A program made the position numbers and the translations under genes. Under the pieces are notes generated by a model. The model did not search any database, was not told the origin of the DNA, and worked only from the letters and a program-made list of their open reading frames with translations. A stretch of 64,000 bases of DNA from contig OY755181.1 of NCBI GenBank assembly GCA_963576735.1, positions 5,766,001 through 5,830,000 on the forward strand, written 5' to 3'. This DNA comes from Bedellia somnulentella. Its lineage: Eukaryota; Arthropoda; Insecta; Lepidoptera; Bedelliidae. Below are positions 10,256 to 22,290 of the stretch, in pieces. Numbering within the stretch: the stretch's first letter is position 1; each line of letters starts with the position of its first letter.

Positions 10256-10537
10256 GGTTTCAATAAATATGAATGTATAAATGTAATTCTTAGATCATAT
10301 AGATTTTAACATAAATATTGAAAAAGAAATGTTTAATTAATAACCACTCTATATAATTTCTGACACTACACAGTGCAACAGTAACGGACGACATGTGTCG
10401 TAAGAAAGATTACAATAATCATTGTCCAGGGCTCGGACCGTGAAATCATCATCATCATCGCAATCTTTCATTAGAGGTCAATGAACTGCGATTTTATAAT
10501 TTGGTGAAATTGTTACCGACTTCATATATTACTTATA

Positions 10538-11005
10538 CATACATGTTCTCACGGCTATAAATCCCTAGAAGGTGCTACACACAGATTTGGAATAAGAAAT
10601 TCTTCTACCAATTTTGGAAGTTGGCTTAGAATAACACTACCCCATTTCTACCCGTGGGTGATCGTAAGAGGCGACTAAGGGTATAGGGGCTTATAAAGTG
10701 ATTTTTGGGCGATGTGGTTGGAGACCCGTCACCACAAACATTTATTATTACCATCTTTTCCCCAATCAACTTCCAAAAGTGGCTAAGGAATTTTTCATTT
10801 CAAAGCTCTGGCTACCGGCTACTGGATTTATAGCCGTGAGTATGTAAGAGGGGACAAGATTGTAAAACAAAGGTTTTTGGTGAAAGGTATCCAACTTCAT
10901 CGCCCAAAAATCACTTAAAAAGCGCCAATACCCTTAACCGCCTCTTACAGACACCCACGGGAAGAAATGGGGCAGTGCTATTCTAAGCCGACCCTACACA
11001 GCAGA
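10538..11005 (-). mobile_element. Family S element interrupted by an opposite S copy
   Basis: The minus-strand outer copy is in two parts. 10538-10621 holds the tail to CCAATTTTGGAAGTTG, and 10847-11005 holds AAGATTGTAAAAC to CCGACCCTACACAGC. Between them lies a plus-strand S copy (10622-10846). Confidence 0.8.
10622..10846 (+). mobile_element. Family S element nested in another S
   Basis: Begins at GCTTAGAATAACACTACC, so the first bases of the family are missing, and runs to the GTGAGTATG tail. It is of the subtype with CCCGTGGGTGATCG. No clear target duplication is visible. Confidence 0.75.
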
Positions 11006-11478
11006 TTTCATATCATGTTAGTTAAAATTTGTGGTTTTTGTTATAAAAAAGCCTAACAAGCTAAGATCTCTTTGGCTTTGTGAACCAATACGGAGGTAAC
11101 ATTAACATTCGTCTAAATTATTTAGGTAATCGATTTATTATAACGTAAATATGAAGTAAGAAACACAAATAAACAGTATTTAGCACCTCTTCCGTTTTAA
11201 AGTCGATTCAAAACACAGTATTATATTGGCATAGTTATCTAATTTCGTATCACACTGCGAAAATTGCTAGTTATTTGAATCAATAGGTATTTCACAGCCG
11301 TAATTGATCTAGTAAGCTTTCGCTGTTCACGCCCACTATTGTAAGTGATGGATTGATGATATTATGTCACAATTGCAATTACTGTTTCTGCTGAACTATT
11401 TGATTCGATGACTTATGAAAAACTATTTGTTTAAGACTGCCACTTAGTTTACCTAGATTTTGGATCGAAAGATTCGAC
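11006..11478. other. AT-rich, nothing recognised
   Basis: No gene or repeat identified. Confidence 0.35.
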
Positions 11479-11668
11479 TAAGGGTAATAGGGACTTTTTA
11501 AGAGATTTTTGGGCGATGTGGTTGGAGACCCGTCACAAAAAAAATAATATGACCATCTTTTCCCCCATCAACTTCCAAAAGTGGCTGAGGAATTTCTCAT
11601 TCCAAAGCTCTCGCTACCCCGTTAAGGGATTTATAGCCGTGAGTATATGTATGTATGTATAATTAATT
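11479..11668 (+). mobile_element. Family S element, 5'-truncated
   Basis: Starts at CGACTAAGGGTAATAGGG and continues through the box-B-like GGTTGGAGACC to the 3' hairpin and TATG tail. Truncation at the 5' side is typical of target-primed reverse transcription. Confidence 0.8.
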
Positions 11669-11724
11669 TATTCAACTCAACTTCAGGATTCTCTCTGAGA
11701 GGCGTTGGTCCTTCCAACTTACAA

Positions 11725-11726
11725 CA

Positions 11727-11758
<32 letters not shown>

Positions 11759-11920
11759 CTCACGGCTATAAATCCCTAAAAGGGGTAGCCAGAGCTGAGA
11801 AATTAGAAATTCCACAGCCACTTTTGGAAGTTGAGTGGGGAAAAGATGGTAGAATAAAGGTTGTTGGTGATGGGTCTCCAACCGCATCGCCCAAAAGCCC
11901 CAAGTCCGTTAGTCGCCACT
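11725..11920 (-). mobile_element. Family S element, 5'-truncated, 13 bp target duplication
   Basis: (CATA)n at 11725-11755, then S on the minus strand, stopping at GTTAGTCGCCAC. It lacks the first 50 or so bases of the family. It is flanked by TTCCAACTTACAA at 11712-11724 and 11921-11933. Confidence 0.92.
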
Positions 11921-11933
11921 TTCCAACTTACAA

Positions 11934-13020
11934 GTCTTACACTATCACGTTGTGACACGTCATATTTCATGTATGTATGTATATGTAGTCATATGATTTG
12001 ATCGTGATTTGGCTGTAAGATACTACAGGCAGTATACATATCCTACGCATTTCGTATCCATTCGTACTAAGCTTGTTTGTTTTCTTTTTATAAGAACTAT
12101 TGATAAAATTGTTAATTTATCCGATATGTGTTCCATCTAATGGATAATTTATAAATGTCCAGACCGGTCATTATGTCACTCTATTCATTACTTTGTATCA
12201 TATGTTAGTGGATCACGATTTAACTTTCACTAACTCCGGTGTGGCGCTCTGGCGTCTCAAAATACAAAACAGACATGAGAATTGGATGCGGCATCGTGTA
12301 CGAAGCAAGAGAAATGATAATGTTTTATCAGTTGAAAAGTGGTGCAGTGTGACTTTAAAATTGTAAAGTTTAAAAAAATTTACATCTTCTGCTCCTTTTA
12401 AATCCTTCAAATTGTAATGAGTTTGGACTTGATTTCTGTTTATTAATATATTGATTTATATATTATATTACGTGAGAAGATACTTTATTTACAACATTAA
12501 TTTATTTTTTATTTATGTATTACTAGAACATAGATATATTGTAAATATAAATAGCTAAAAACAAATTTTATATAATCTCATTATGACATAGGTACGTATT
12601 ATTTATATGTGAAGGTAAGTTTGTTCTTTTAATGTTATGACGAAATTAACAATATATGTACATAGTTGAGTAAATTTATTTTTATAAGTAATGCAAAAAA
12701 AAACAATTATAAGAAGTTGTTTAATATAAGACTGTTTCATATTTGATAAACATTTGTTTTAATTTATCAGTATAAGAGTATTGCCTTCTCCAAAATATTC
12801 AAGTAAGTAAGTATTCTTTGGTCAACATGGTAGGTTGTCTTTCGCGTCTAGAACCGCTCATTAATTCATTCGACCAATCATCATCATTTTTTAATCACTT
12901 TCGATTTCAGCCAAAATGACTCAAATATAAAATTTTTAGCCTTGCATAGAATTTTGACTTAAGTTAAAAGACCAAGAAACACTAAAATATAAAATCCCTT
13001 TATCATTTGATTTCATAGTA
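11934..13020. other. AT-rich, nothing recognised
   Basis: No supported gene. The 65-codon minus-strand frame at 12213-12410 has no motif. Confidence 0.35.
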
Positions 13021-14300
13021 TACTAGCTGAACCGGCAAACGTTGTCTTGCCATAAAATTATTTCTAGGGAATTTCTAGTCGATAAAATTAAATAGAATGT
13101 TAGGGGTGTATAGCCCTTATCATTTAGGAGTATAAATTGAAGGTATAAATTTAAATTTATAATTATGATAGCCAAATTTAATAAACTAATTTTGAATTAA
13201 AATTACTACTTTAAAAAGCAACAGTTTAAATAAAGCTTTATGCTGTCTATTCGAAAACCAAGAGCTTTCCCCTAATACGTTACCATGTTAACGGTTTCGG
13301 AAAGAAGGTTTCGGATAACCGAAATTCATTTTAATTATTTATTTTTGTAATGAATTACTATTTTAAATGACGAGTAAATAATTTTATTGAGATCATAATT
13401 AGTTAAATAATGTACTTATAACTAAGGTAATTGGTTAAAATTCCACTTTACCTTAAAAAACTTGGTAACAACATCGGATCAAAAAAATGAACACTTCACA
13501 CAGCCACACTTAGTGCACTTTTTCGCAAACTAAACGTCATAGAAAACAATAAAATAACAAAAAAAAATAAGATTAACAGTAGAGTCAGAATGTAATAAAA
13601 CTGTTAAACGGGAGAAAAAAAATTTTTTACAGTCAAATAACTCATGGTTTCGGAATAGGAACATTCCATTCCACTTGTATCAAATTCTGGATTTTGATTT
13701 AAACTGTTATTTTGATAATCAAAAGCGAAAATTAATGATATTTTTAATAAAAAGATGGATCTCATCAATATTTTTCATAAAGGTGAATGAAATTCAAATG
13801 TACTTTTCATACAAATTCATAGATTTATTTGGTGTTGAAGTTCCACGATCCCGAGGAGGGGGACATAGTAAATAACGTCATTTTCTTTCAATAATTATCG
13901 AATAAAACCTATAATATTAAATATTTAAGTATCGAAAGCATGTAAAATTATTGTTTATTAGTTAATACAACGATAAAATTCAAAATTAAATATGATTGTC
14001 ATACAAATTGTTGGGGTAAAACCGCTTCAATCAAACCTGGGGGACATGGAAATTAGACGAGTACACAAAAAGATGAAAAAGCCCATATAAAATGACACTA
14101 CCTATATTTCTAACAATATAAAATACTGACCTCTATGGAATACATTTGAAACTAGTACAGTTCCATCAAACAAGAGAAAGTTTTACTTTTTATTCTAAAA
14201 GTTTGAGTCTAGAACAATAGATGGCGCTAACATCGTATCCATTTAAGAAAATAAAGTTGCCTCTAACGCCCCCCTTTCGTAATAGAAAAGGCTCTATATT
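13021..14300 (+). repeat. possible old transposon beginning CTAGCTGAACCGGC
   Basis: The start (ACTAGCTGAACCGGCAAACG) resembles 25614-25665 and 30818-30870, which share the (A)CTAG(C/T)TGACCCGC pattern. The body is AT-rich with short purine runs and has no transposase frame. The end near 14300 is a guess. Only the 5' similarity is seen directly. Confidence 0.35.
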
Positions 14301-14339
14301 CGACTGTGAAATGATTTTGTTTTTGTTATGTCATTTTAT

Positions 14340-14436
14340 GCTTGTCTAGTAGTGCCGGCTTAGAATGTTACTATCCCTTTCTTTCCACGGGTGTCGTTAG
14401 AGGCAACTAAGGGTATGGGGCTTTTCTTTTATATTA
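14340..14436 (+). mobile_element. Family S element, 5' portion only
   Basis: TAGTGCCGGCTTAGAATG through CCACGGGTGTCG and GGCAACTAAGGGTATGGGGCTTTT, then unrelated sequence. It is a 3'-deleted copy. Confidence 0.75.
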
Positions 14437-14663
14437 ACTGATTTACAAAAAAACGGGTTTACAATGGGAAGTAGGATGGAGAGAAAAATCCAATTTACGC
14501 TCAAATTATGCGATTACAGACCGTTCACATTTATTTTACCTCTGACATTAAATTTTCATTTATGCTATTGTTGTATACTTGATATATGCTGACATGAAGT
14601 ATATTGAAATAAAGCGCCACTGCATACTGAGCCAGTACTGTGATCGGTCTATTATTTTATATC

Positions 14664-14925
14664 ATACATACATATACTGACGGCTATAAATCCCTGGAAG
14701 GGATAGCCAGAGCTAGAGAATTAGAAATTTCTCAGCCACTTTTGGAAGTTGCGTGGGGAAAAGATGGTGAAATAAAGATTGTTGGTAATGGGTCTCCAAC
14801 CGCATCGCCCAAAAATCCCTTAAAAGCCCCAAACCATTAGTCGCCTCTTACCTACACCCACCGGAAGAAATGGGGTAATGCCATTCAAAGCCGACACTGC
14901 TAGCCGTGAGTATATGTATGTATGT
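14664..14925 (-). mobile_element. Family S element plus a sense tail fragment
   Basis: Minus-strand copy from CATACATACATATACTGACGG to CCGACACTGC near 14899. It is immediately followed by a plus-strand S tail (TAGCCGTGAGTATATG plus TATG repeats, 14900-14925), so two copies abut or were rearranged. Confidence 0.8.
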
Positions 14926-16104
14926 TGGTGCTAATTAGTTAAGCAAGACAGTTCTATTGATTGCTTAATTTGTGAAATTTAGAATGATGATTTCCTAAAA
15001 CAGAAATAAGTGTATTTAAGTATATTGATATTGAATGAAAAAGTAATACGAACCAAAAAAAAACTCTTTGCGGACGTAGTTTAGTTGCTAGTGGGAAGCT
15101 ATTTTTGGGATCCTCTTTTACGAATATTGCGCACACGAAGGAGTATGAATGATTTACACTCATGCACATGTCCTTGTAATATTTTATATATTTATATTTA
15201 AAGTCTGTGTTCGACTATATTAGTGGGGTAAAGTTTTAGTTTCGGAGGATGTTATCAATTCGACGCGTATTTTTTATCTATGCAATGAGTAGGCCTAGTT
15301 TGTTTTTCCTTTTTTTGTTGAAGAGAGCATACATCAAAAATTAGTGTTTTTATTATTATTTAGCAATTAAAATTTTACTTCAAGGGCATAATTACAAGGT
15401 GTTACGTGGTGTTATTAAGGGTTCACACACTGAGTATTAAGCTTCACTACGAAATTTGTGTTCTTTTGAGTTATGTTGGTTCTCTATGAAATTATAAAGT
15501 TGTTCTGTTCGAGATTTTAGTTACAATTTTTGTATAACGAATGTAATCAAATCACCAACTAAAAATAATAGATAAATACACGATAAATAAATACGAGTAA
15601 CTATTAATTTATGTCCAAAAACCCTGAGTTCCTTCTTTACTTTTAGCTCATTTTAAAATGTTTGTTAGTTCCTTTACTTGTTATAGGTCATTAGCAACCA
15701 ACATTTAAAAGCTTTTCATTGTCAGTAACTGGACTCTTTCTAAGACAAGTAATTTAGAAAACTTTAAACAAGACATTGCCTTTAGTTTATTTCTTAGGGT
15801 CTGATCACAAAGAGATAATAGTGTGGTTGACATTTTTTTAGGTTTTATGTAGTTACAAATGTGAACAATACCTGAATTAAAGCTACTTCAAATAGGCTAA
15901 AACTATCGATCAAAACTATCAATAGAAGAATCTATTCTCTGCAAATATGCCTATCCATAATTGTAGCTATAAGTAATATTTGTTAATACATTTTGATGTT
16001 ATATATTCTGGCAGTATATAGGTATTCTTTAAATCCGAAAAATTATTTATTTAACCAATCAACATTTCGGACAAAAGGTTTTACTTTTTTACACAAAGTA
16101 TAGT
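14926..16104. other. AT-rich, nothing recognised
   Basis: Intergenic sequence upstream of the gene at 16284. No repeat family recognised. Confidence 0.35.
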
Positions 16105-16283
16105 TTTCAGTTCTTATCCTTAACAATTACCAGATGTGGACAAATTCCGGCTCCTCAGAGAACACACCTTAGTCCGGCCAGCTGATGTTTTAGCGCACTG
16201 ACCCGTGACGTGACAAAGAACAGAATGGGACAGTTTCATTTCCCCCGCACTGTCTGTTCGTTTCTCAACTCACTGGACGCAAG
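16105..16283 (+). promoter_or_regulatory. probable 5' region of the secreted-protein gene
   Basis: GC- and CpG-richer than its surroundings. A TCAGT initiator-like motif is at about 16108, an E-box CAGCTG lies near 16180, and CGTGACGTGAC near 16204 resembles a CRE half-site. Position and composition suggest the promoter and 5' UTR. The start site is not determined. Confidence 0.35.
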
Positions 16284-17864
16284 ATGCTCCGAGGAATCGT
16301 CTTTATTTTGCTCACTTTACTCTCCGTAAGTTTTTTTTTGTCATTGTCGTTTTGTCTCGTTATTTTTTATTGTGCTGTGTTATCAGACGTTTGTTTTAAA
16401 ATGTTGTAGAAACTTTCAAATTATAACTCTCCTATTTAATTTTATTTATCTCACTAAATAATTGTTTTTATTATATTTTATAACTGTGCAACATTTTTAA
16501 GCAGTCTTATATTTTATTTACTCTTAATTCTCTAAGATATTTATAAAGTAAATTTTATATAGAAAAAGATTTGTGAATTAGTTTTTTCTTATGTTTGAAT
16601 TTTCAAAATAATTGCTAATTTAATTATTTTCATTGTGACTTTCTATAAGGTAATAGCACTATTTTTTGAATACTTATTTATTTGATTTATTGGTTGGTAT
16701 TTATTTTTAGTAAATTCCAATTCGGTATAAAAGTTTGATGCTATGCTATATATGATATTTTTATACAGTATTTGATACTTTTGTCTTCATTATAAAAATG
16801 CAAAATAATAATTCAATTCCTTAATTTTATTAAAGGTCCGCGGCAACAAACTCATTGGATTTCAATATTTGGAGTCTAATGGTTGGAGACCATTGGTAAG
16901 AAGTGACGTGGTGGGAAAAAAATCTAACTTAATAAATGAAAACTTTGCTCCATCTACCCATACGATCAGTCCAAATAAAGACAGTTATGAAGAATATTAC
17001 AATCAGGAAGCTATCAAACAAATTGAACCCATTACGTTTGAGAATATTGATACTGCTAAAAGATGGGATGAAGATTTAAAAAAATATACAGAAAACAATC
17101 AAATTAATTATCATTGTGAGTAACAAATTTTTTTTTAGTAATATTGATTGATTTTTTAAACTTTTTTTACTCGTGGCTTTGGAATATAAATGATATATCG
17201 TTTATTTTGATTATGTAAATTTCTAGACTAAATGTTCACTATCGAAAATCAAATCACATCGCTTCAAATATAAAGCAATTATAAGCAAATTTTAGCTGTT
17301 TCTAAATTTAATTTATATGGCTATTTTTCTTTTTCAGCATCCAACCACTCACAAAATGGAACAGGACCACGATTATCACGAAAATCTAATTTAGATTTAG
17401 ATCTATCATTGAATTATATTGAGCCAAAAAGTGGATCAATGAGTAAAAATATATACAACGTTCATGAAGATACAGAAGATGTAGATATTGAAAATATATC
17501 AACAACCCCTAAATCTGGCTATATTTATGATTGTAAACCTGAATCGACTCGGGGAGACTCACTTACAAATATTTTAAAAGATGCACTTGCAAAGAATAAT
17601 ATTAAATCCTATGACCATTTGGATAACTATGTAAAATCAAGACAAGGAAGACCATTGATAAATTTTAATGACAAATACCAAAATTATCCACATTGGTCCA
17701 ATAATGTAAATAATGTTCCGGTAGATCCCATTGTTGCTTTATTTTTTGCTAAGTATGGCAACTGTTTCAGAAATGTTTACAAAACTGCAGAAAAATATGA
17801 CTTTTATGCTAATCATCATCCACACCAGTGGCTCTATACTAATCAAGCTAAAAGGAATATTTAA
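16284..17864 (+). CDS. secreted protein of unknown function, three exons
   Basis: Coding exons are 16284-16325, 16836-17115 and 17338-17864, joined in frame across GTAAGT...AAAG and GTGAGT...TTTTTCAG introns (phases 0 and 1). They encode 282 residues. Residues 1-17 (MLRGIVFILLTLLSVRG) form a signal peptide, so the product should enter the secretory pathway. The mature part is rich in Asn, Asp, Lys, Ser and Tyr. It has only two cysteines (about 173 and 250), three N-glycosylation sequons (about 110, 114 and 160) and no membrane segment. The C-terminal third is aromatic-rich (YPHWSN, KYGNCFRNVY, HHPHQWLY). I recognise no family. The separate signal-peptide exon and clean splice sites argue for a real gene. 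Confidence 0.75.
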
Positions 17865-18715
17865 ATAATATTCGTTATAATAGCAAGGCATAAAAACATA
17901 AATATTCTAAAGAAAATTTAGCCGCTAACATTTTTATGATTTTATAACAGGACAAGACGTATTAATTATAGGGCATCGCTTAAGATGTGTAGTTAGAACA
18001 AATATGCTCAAGGATATTAGGAGCAAGATTTTGCAAACGATCATCAATTCAACTTACACCGACCGTGGTTTAGTAAGATAGAGTTTTGTGATTTTAAATA
18101 GTCCAACTTTGGGAATCTTAAAAAAAACTGCTTACTTAAGTAAAAATAATTATTAAAGCCCCAGTTCCCGTACAAGTGAATGTTGTAATATGAGTATGTT
18201 GATTAATCTTTATACTAAAAAACTTTGATAATGGTTAAGTTTGTTTGGGAAAAACTATTATCTTATATTTAATAAGTAACTTAGTAAGTAGGAATTCAAA
18301 TACTATTAAGTATAAAAGCCATTTACCTTGCATCACAGTTTCACATACGCCACATCATATTATATCAACAAAATTTCACTCTCCGATTTAATTATGTTTG
18401 TTTCGGCGCATATGCAAAAGACTTCACTTAAGCAATGTTAAATTAAATTCGTATATTTTTTTACATATAATTTCACATACCTTTGGTTAAAAGTTTCATA
18501 AGTTTATATAAATAATTTACATGCTTGAATTACATTTAGTATAATTTTGATTATAAACATTAACAAAAAATGTCTTATCGTTAAATATTTTTTTAGCATG
18601 CAATTGAATACTAATGTTAGGTTAAAAGTACATTCGTGTATAATTTAGTTTAAGAGTGATAAGAAACACTTTATAAACAAAGCGAATTTAATAAAGAAGC
18701 TATGCTATGATAGCA
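17865..18715 (+). other. probable 3' UTR
   Basis: AT-rich sequence after the stop. ATTAAA lies near 18153 and AATAAA at 18690-18695, either of which could direct polyadenylation. Which one is used cannot be told. Confidence 0.35.
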
Positions 18716-19945
18716 TCAGTTGTTTTCAGGTTTAATTCCTTCTCTTTCCGAATTTTCGTGTTAACCCATAATAACTGTTAACAACAATAAAAAAAAATCA
18801 TTTAAAGTTTTCCGCTACACAGAAACAAAAAGAATCCATACATTATAAAAGCAGGCAATTTGAACGCAGCGCACGTACATTTTGTCATCCAGCTCAAAGA
18901 CCAAAAAGTAATAGTTAGAAGTAAAGAGACATTAAAACACAAAGGTCCATTTAAGCCTGGTCATATATGTTGGCAAATAACGACTCCTGCACGTAGAAGC
19001 CACTTTGGATGCTCTCCAACATAGCTTGGTGCTAGACCGGCTTCACACTTTCATACGATGCAAGTACGTATAGGAGCTTTGATTTCTGAATTGTGTATTG
19101 CAAGGTTATGAATGTGTTTACAAATATATTTTATTGTATATTATTCGTGTTGCTTTTTTATTTGTGAGGTTTCAGGAGAAATTTTCAGCCTTCATTAGCT
19201 GACTTTTTTTGCAGAAATTAATTTAGCGAACGCAGCTGTTTCTCTTTTACACACATAAACTATGGAAGAAGTTAACCAGCCGCAGCAGCATCAGCAAACT
19301 TTCAAGAGTATAATAATATGTTTCTGGCTAACCGATGAACAAATAGGACTACCTATCATAACTAACACTTATGAAGCATTTAAATTTGACAGCTATGGAT
19401 GAAAGTTCTGCCCGAAAGAGTAAAACGAGTGAATATTAATATAGATTACTCATTCCAATATTTAAATAAACCCTTAGACAGCCGTTGATAAATTCCGATG
19501 AATTTGGCTTCATACAATAAAATAAATCCGGAACTCATCATTTTAATTGAATCAGTTTTTACTGTACGAGATGGAGTATAAAAGGTTCCAATTACCATAA
19601 AAACTCCACTGAGGGTTTATAGTCGGGTCGCGTTAAACAAAGCCGAAGCCAACCAGCCCTGGAAGTGGTCCAACGTTATAAAGTTTATTTGACAATTGCG
19701 AGTTGGCACGGGGTACGGTGTCGCTCTTTGTTGCTTGATTAGAAATACTCATAGTCGCTACAATGAGAAGAATTTCTGTATTACCAAATGTTTTAGGGTA
19801 GCTTTTAAAGTATTATTACTTATTTTCTTAGTTGTGTTTACCGAGTTTTTCTGTTTTGGATCAATAACTAAAGAAGGTTATGCTCGATTAGAATAGGGCC
19901 TACTTATTCTATCGTGTGGAATTGGCTCACGGGTGCGCCTTATAC
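18716..19945. other. no supported gene
   Basis: Moderately complex sequence without a recognised repeat. The 66-codon frame at 19696-19896 lacks an ATG start and has no motif. Confidence 0.35.
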
Positions 19946-19949
19946 GATT

Positions 19950-20115
19950 TTGGCGCAATTTTAGAGATTTTTGGGCGATGTGGCTTAAGACAAATGACCA
20001 ACTATCTTTTGTTATATAATTCTTACTTCACGAAATTTTCAAAACTGGCACAATGGTGTCTTGTTATGAAGGTCTGGCTACCACTTTTTGGGATTCATGG
20101 CCGTGATTACATGTC
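19950..20115 (+). mobile_element. Family S element, degraded
   Basis: TTTTTGGGCGATGTGG, AACTGGCACAATGG and CTGGCTACCACTTTTTGGGATTCATGGCCGTGA match the box-B side and the 3' hairpin of S. The open frame at 19916-20305 is a product of this repeat. Confidence 0.65.
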
Positions 20116-21139
20116 TCCATTTGATTCCATGGTAAAAAGTTCTTCGTCGTCATTTTTACAAAAACATTATTTTCAGTATACAGATATTCATACCTTTAAA
20201 AAAATCGAGTTAATAATAAAATATAAAAATTACACCGTATACAATCAATTGATTTCGGATAACGAAAAACCGATACGAGTTGAGAAAGTACGAACCAAGT
20301 TTTAAGTGCGAAGTACTTTCAAGAACATTAATTTAGTAAAATTTAATCTGTGATATCCATGCATACTGAAATACAAATGTAAATAGAACTTGTTAATAAC
20401 ATTTTAGTTATAATCTTCACCTTATTTAACTTACTATGCAATTGAATAATATGAATAGGTATTCAGCAAAGCAATACGGATGTTAATCAACTCCATAAGT
20501 TATACGTCCGTATAGCAAGTTTGCGGTTGATCCAGTACGTAGTTGGTATGGAATTGAGAACGTGATCAAGTAGAGCCAAGTATTATTGCGCTAGCTTACT
20601 GCTGGAAATGGAATAATAAAGAGCGCCTGCAGGAAAATATACAGCAATTCTACATGTTGCAACGCCTGACGAAAGTTATATTGCAATTTCTTTTTCGTGT
20701 TACTTTGTTAAGATCAATCTTCAAGATTTCAACTACAGTTCGCCTTATTTTGCACTATAAGTTAAGGTTAGATCGACATAGTTTTATTATTTCAGCCAAT
20801 AAATTATGTTTAGAATGTCGGAAATAAATGAAGGTTTTAGGTTACGGACAAATATGCGGGAACAGGTTAGTATTATTCATTTACGCAACGGACCACTAGC
20901 ATCGCACGGAAAATTAATCTTTCTTATGTTTAAGGTTTCTTAGATCACTGCTCGCACCTTATATATATTTTAGCTTCTTAACAAAAGAAGAAAACTATAC
21001 TTCTGAATAGTGGTGCTTTCCGATTGAGAAAGAATTATCATGATCGGTTCAGTAGGTACTTAGGAAAGATTAGCCCTTACAACCGAACAAACAAATAAAG
21101 TTATAAACTAAACCTTTTAATAATATTAGTACACATATA
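20116..21139. other. no recognisable feature
   Basis: AT-rich sequence. No repeat family or gene recognised. Confidence 0.35.
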
Positions 21140-21355
21140 CTCGTACATACATGCATATACTCACGACTATCAATTCCAAGAACAGGAAGCCAGAGCTCCA
21201 AAATTATATATTGCTCAGCCACGTTTAGAAGTTGAAGGGAAAATATGGTAAAATGAAAGAAGTCGATGATGGATGAGTCTCATACCGCATCGCCCAGCAA
21301 TCATTTCAAAAACCCCTATACTCTATTTGGTGCTATTCAAAGGCAACACTACACG
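21140..21355 (-). mobile_element. Family S element, diverged
   Basis: Tail CATACATGCATATACTCACGAC at 21145, then the S body on the minus strand, ending CAACACTACACGGG. It has several small deletions. Confidence 0.75.
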
Positions 21356-21381
21356 GGTATAAAATATTAGTATAGATGATT

Positions 21382-21628
21382 TTGCTGTGTAGTGTCGGCT
21401 TAGAATAACACTACCCCATTTCTGCCGGTGGGTGTACGTAAGAGGCGACTAACGGTGTTGGGGCTTTTAAGGGATTTTTGGGCGATGCGGTTGGAGACCC
21501 ATCACCAACAACCTTTATTTTGCCATCTTTTCCCCACTCAACTTTCCAAAAGTGGCTGAGGAATTTCTAGTTCCTTAGCTCTGGCTACCCCTTCTTGGGA
21601 TTTATAGCCATGAGTATATGTATGTATG
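21382..21628 (+). mobile_element. Family S element, full length, 11 bp target duplication
   Basis: Complete sense copy of the CCGGTGGGTGTACG subtype. It is flanked by TATAGATGATT at 21371-21381 and 21629-21639, which sets both ends: TTGCTGTGTAGTG at the 5' side and the TATG tail at the 3' side. Confidence 0.93.
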
Positions 21629-21639
21629 TATAGATGATT

Positions 21640-22027
21640 ATAATTACAGTTTTTACGCTAAATATCCATTATTTTATCTTGGGCTATACTCGTAGTTCAA
21701 CGGATCGTTACACGGGTTGTAATAGAGATTTCATTAATTACGTACATTTTCTTCATTTTAAGTTCGGCAAAATCTGTAACAAACGACAACACATAGTTTT
21801 CATTATATAAAGTTTCTTTTAACGACCAGTTTTAAATAAATTCATCCTTTTACACCAAAGATATTATAAGAACAACACATAAACTTAGTTCTGTTTCCGA
21901 AAGGAAATGAAACACGTACAATATGGTATCGCCGCCACTGCCTGCCACAATTTCAAACGCTACTTTTATTTGAAAAACTTTGCTTGTATTTCACGTTCGA
22001 TTTCATTTTCCTTTTTCCGGAAGTTCT
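21640..22027. other. AT-rich, nothing recognised
   Basis: No gene or repeat identified. Confidence 0.35.
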
Positions 22028-22290
22028 GAGATTTCACATTATTTTCATAGTAGTGTCGGCTGGAGCCTGCGATTGGTGGGAAATTGTAGAAAATTAGTAG
22101 CATAAATTCTATTCTACATCATCTTTTCCTCTCTGTGTATTTAGATTTGTGGAGAGATGTATTGAGATTTCACATTATTTTCATAGTAGTGTCGGCTGGA
22201 GCCTGCGATTGGTGGGAAATTTAGAAAATTAGTAGCATAAATTCTATTCTACATCATCTTTTCCTCTCTGTGTATTTAGATTCGTGGAGA
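22028..22290. repeat. 136 bp tandem duplication
   Basis: Unit 1 is 22028-22163 and unit 2 starts at 22164. They are nearly identical, differing by a one-base indel (GAAATTGTAG vs GAAATTTAG) and a few substitutions toward the right end. Each unit contains TAGTGTCGGCTGGAGCC, which resembles the S 5' end, fused to unrelated sequence. Confidence 0.92.

Noticed and set aside
11725..11755. (CATA)n as an independent microsatellite
   Set aside because: Nearly every CATA/TATG run here is the tail of an S or L element, so these runs are not annotated as separate repeats.
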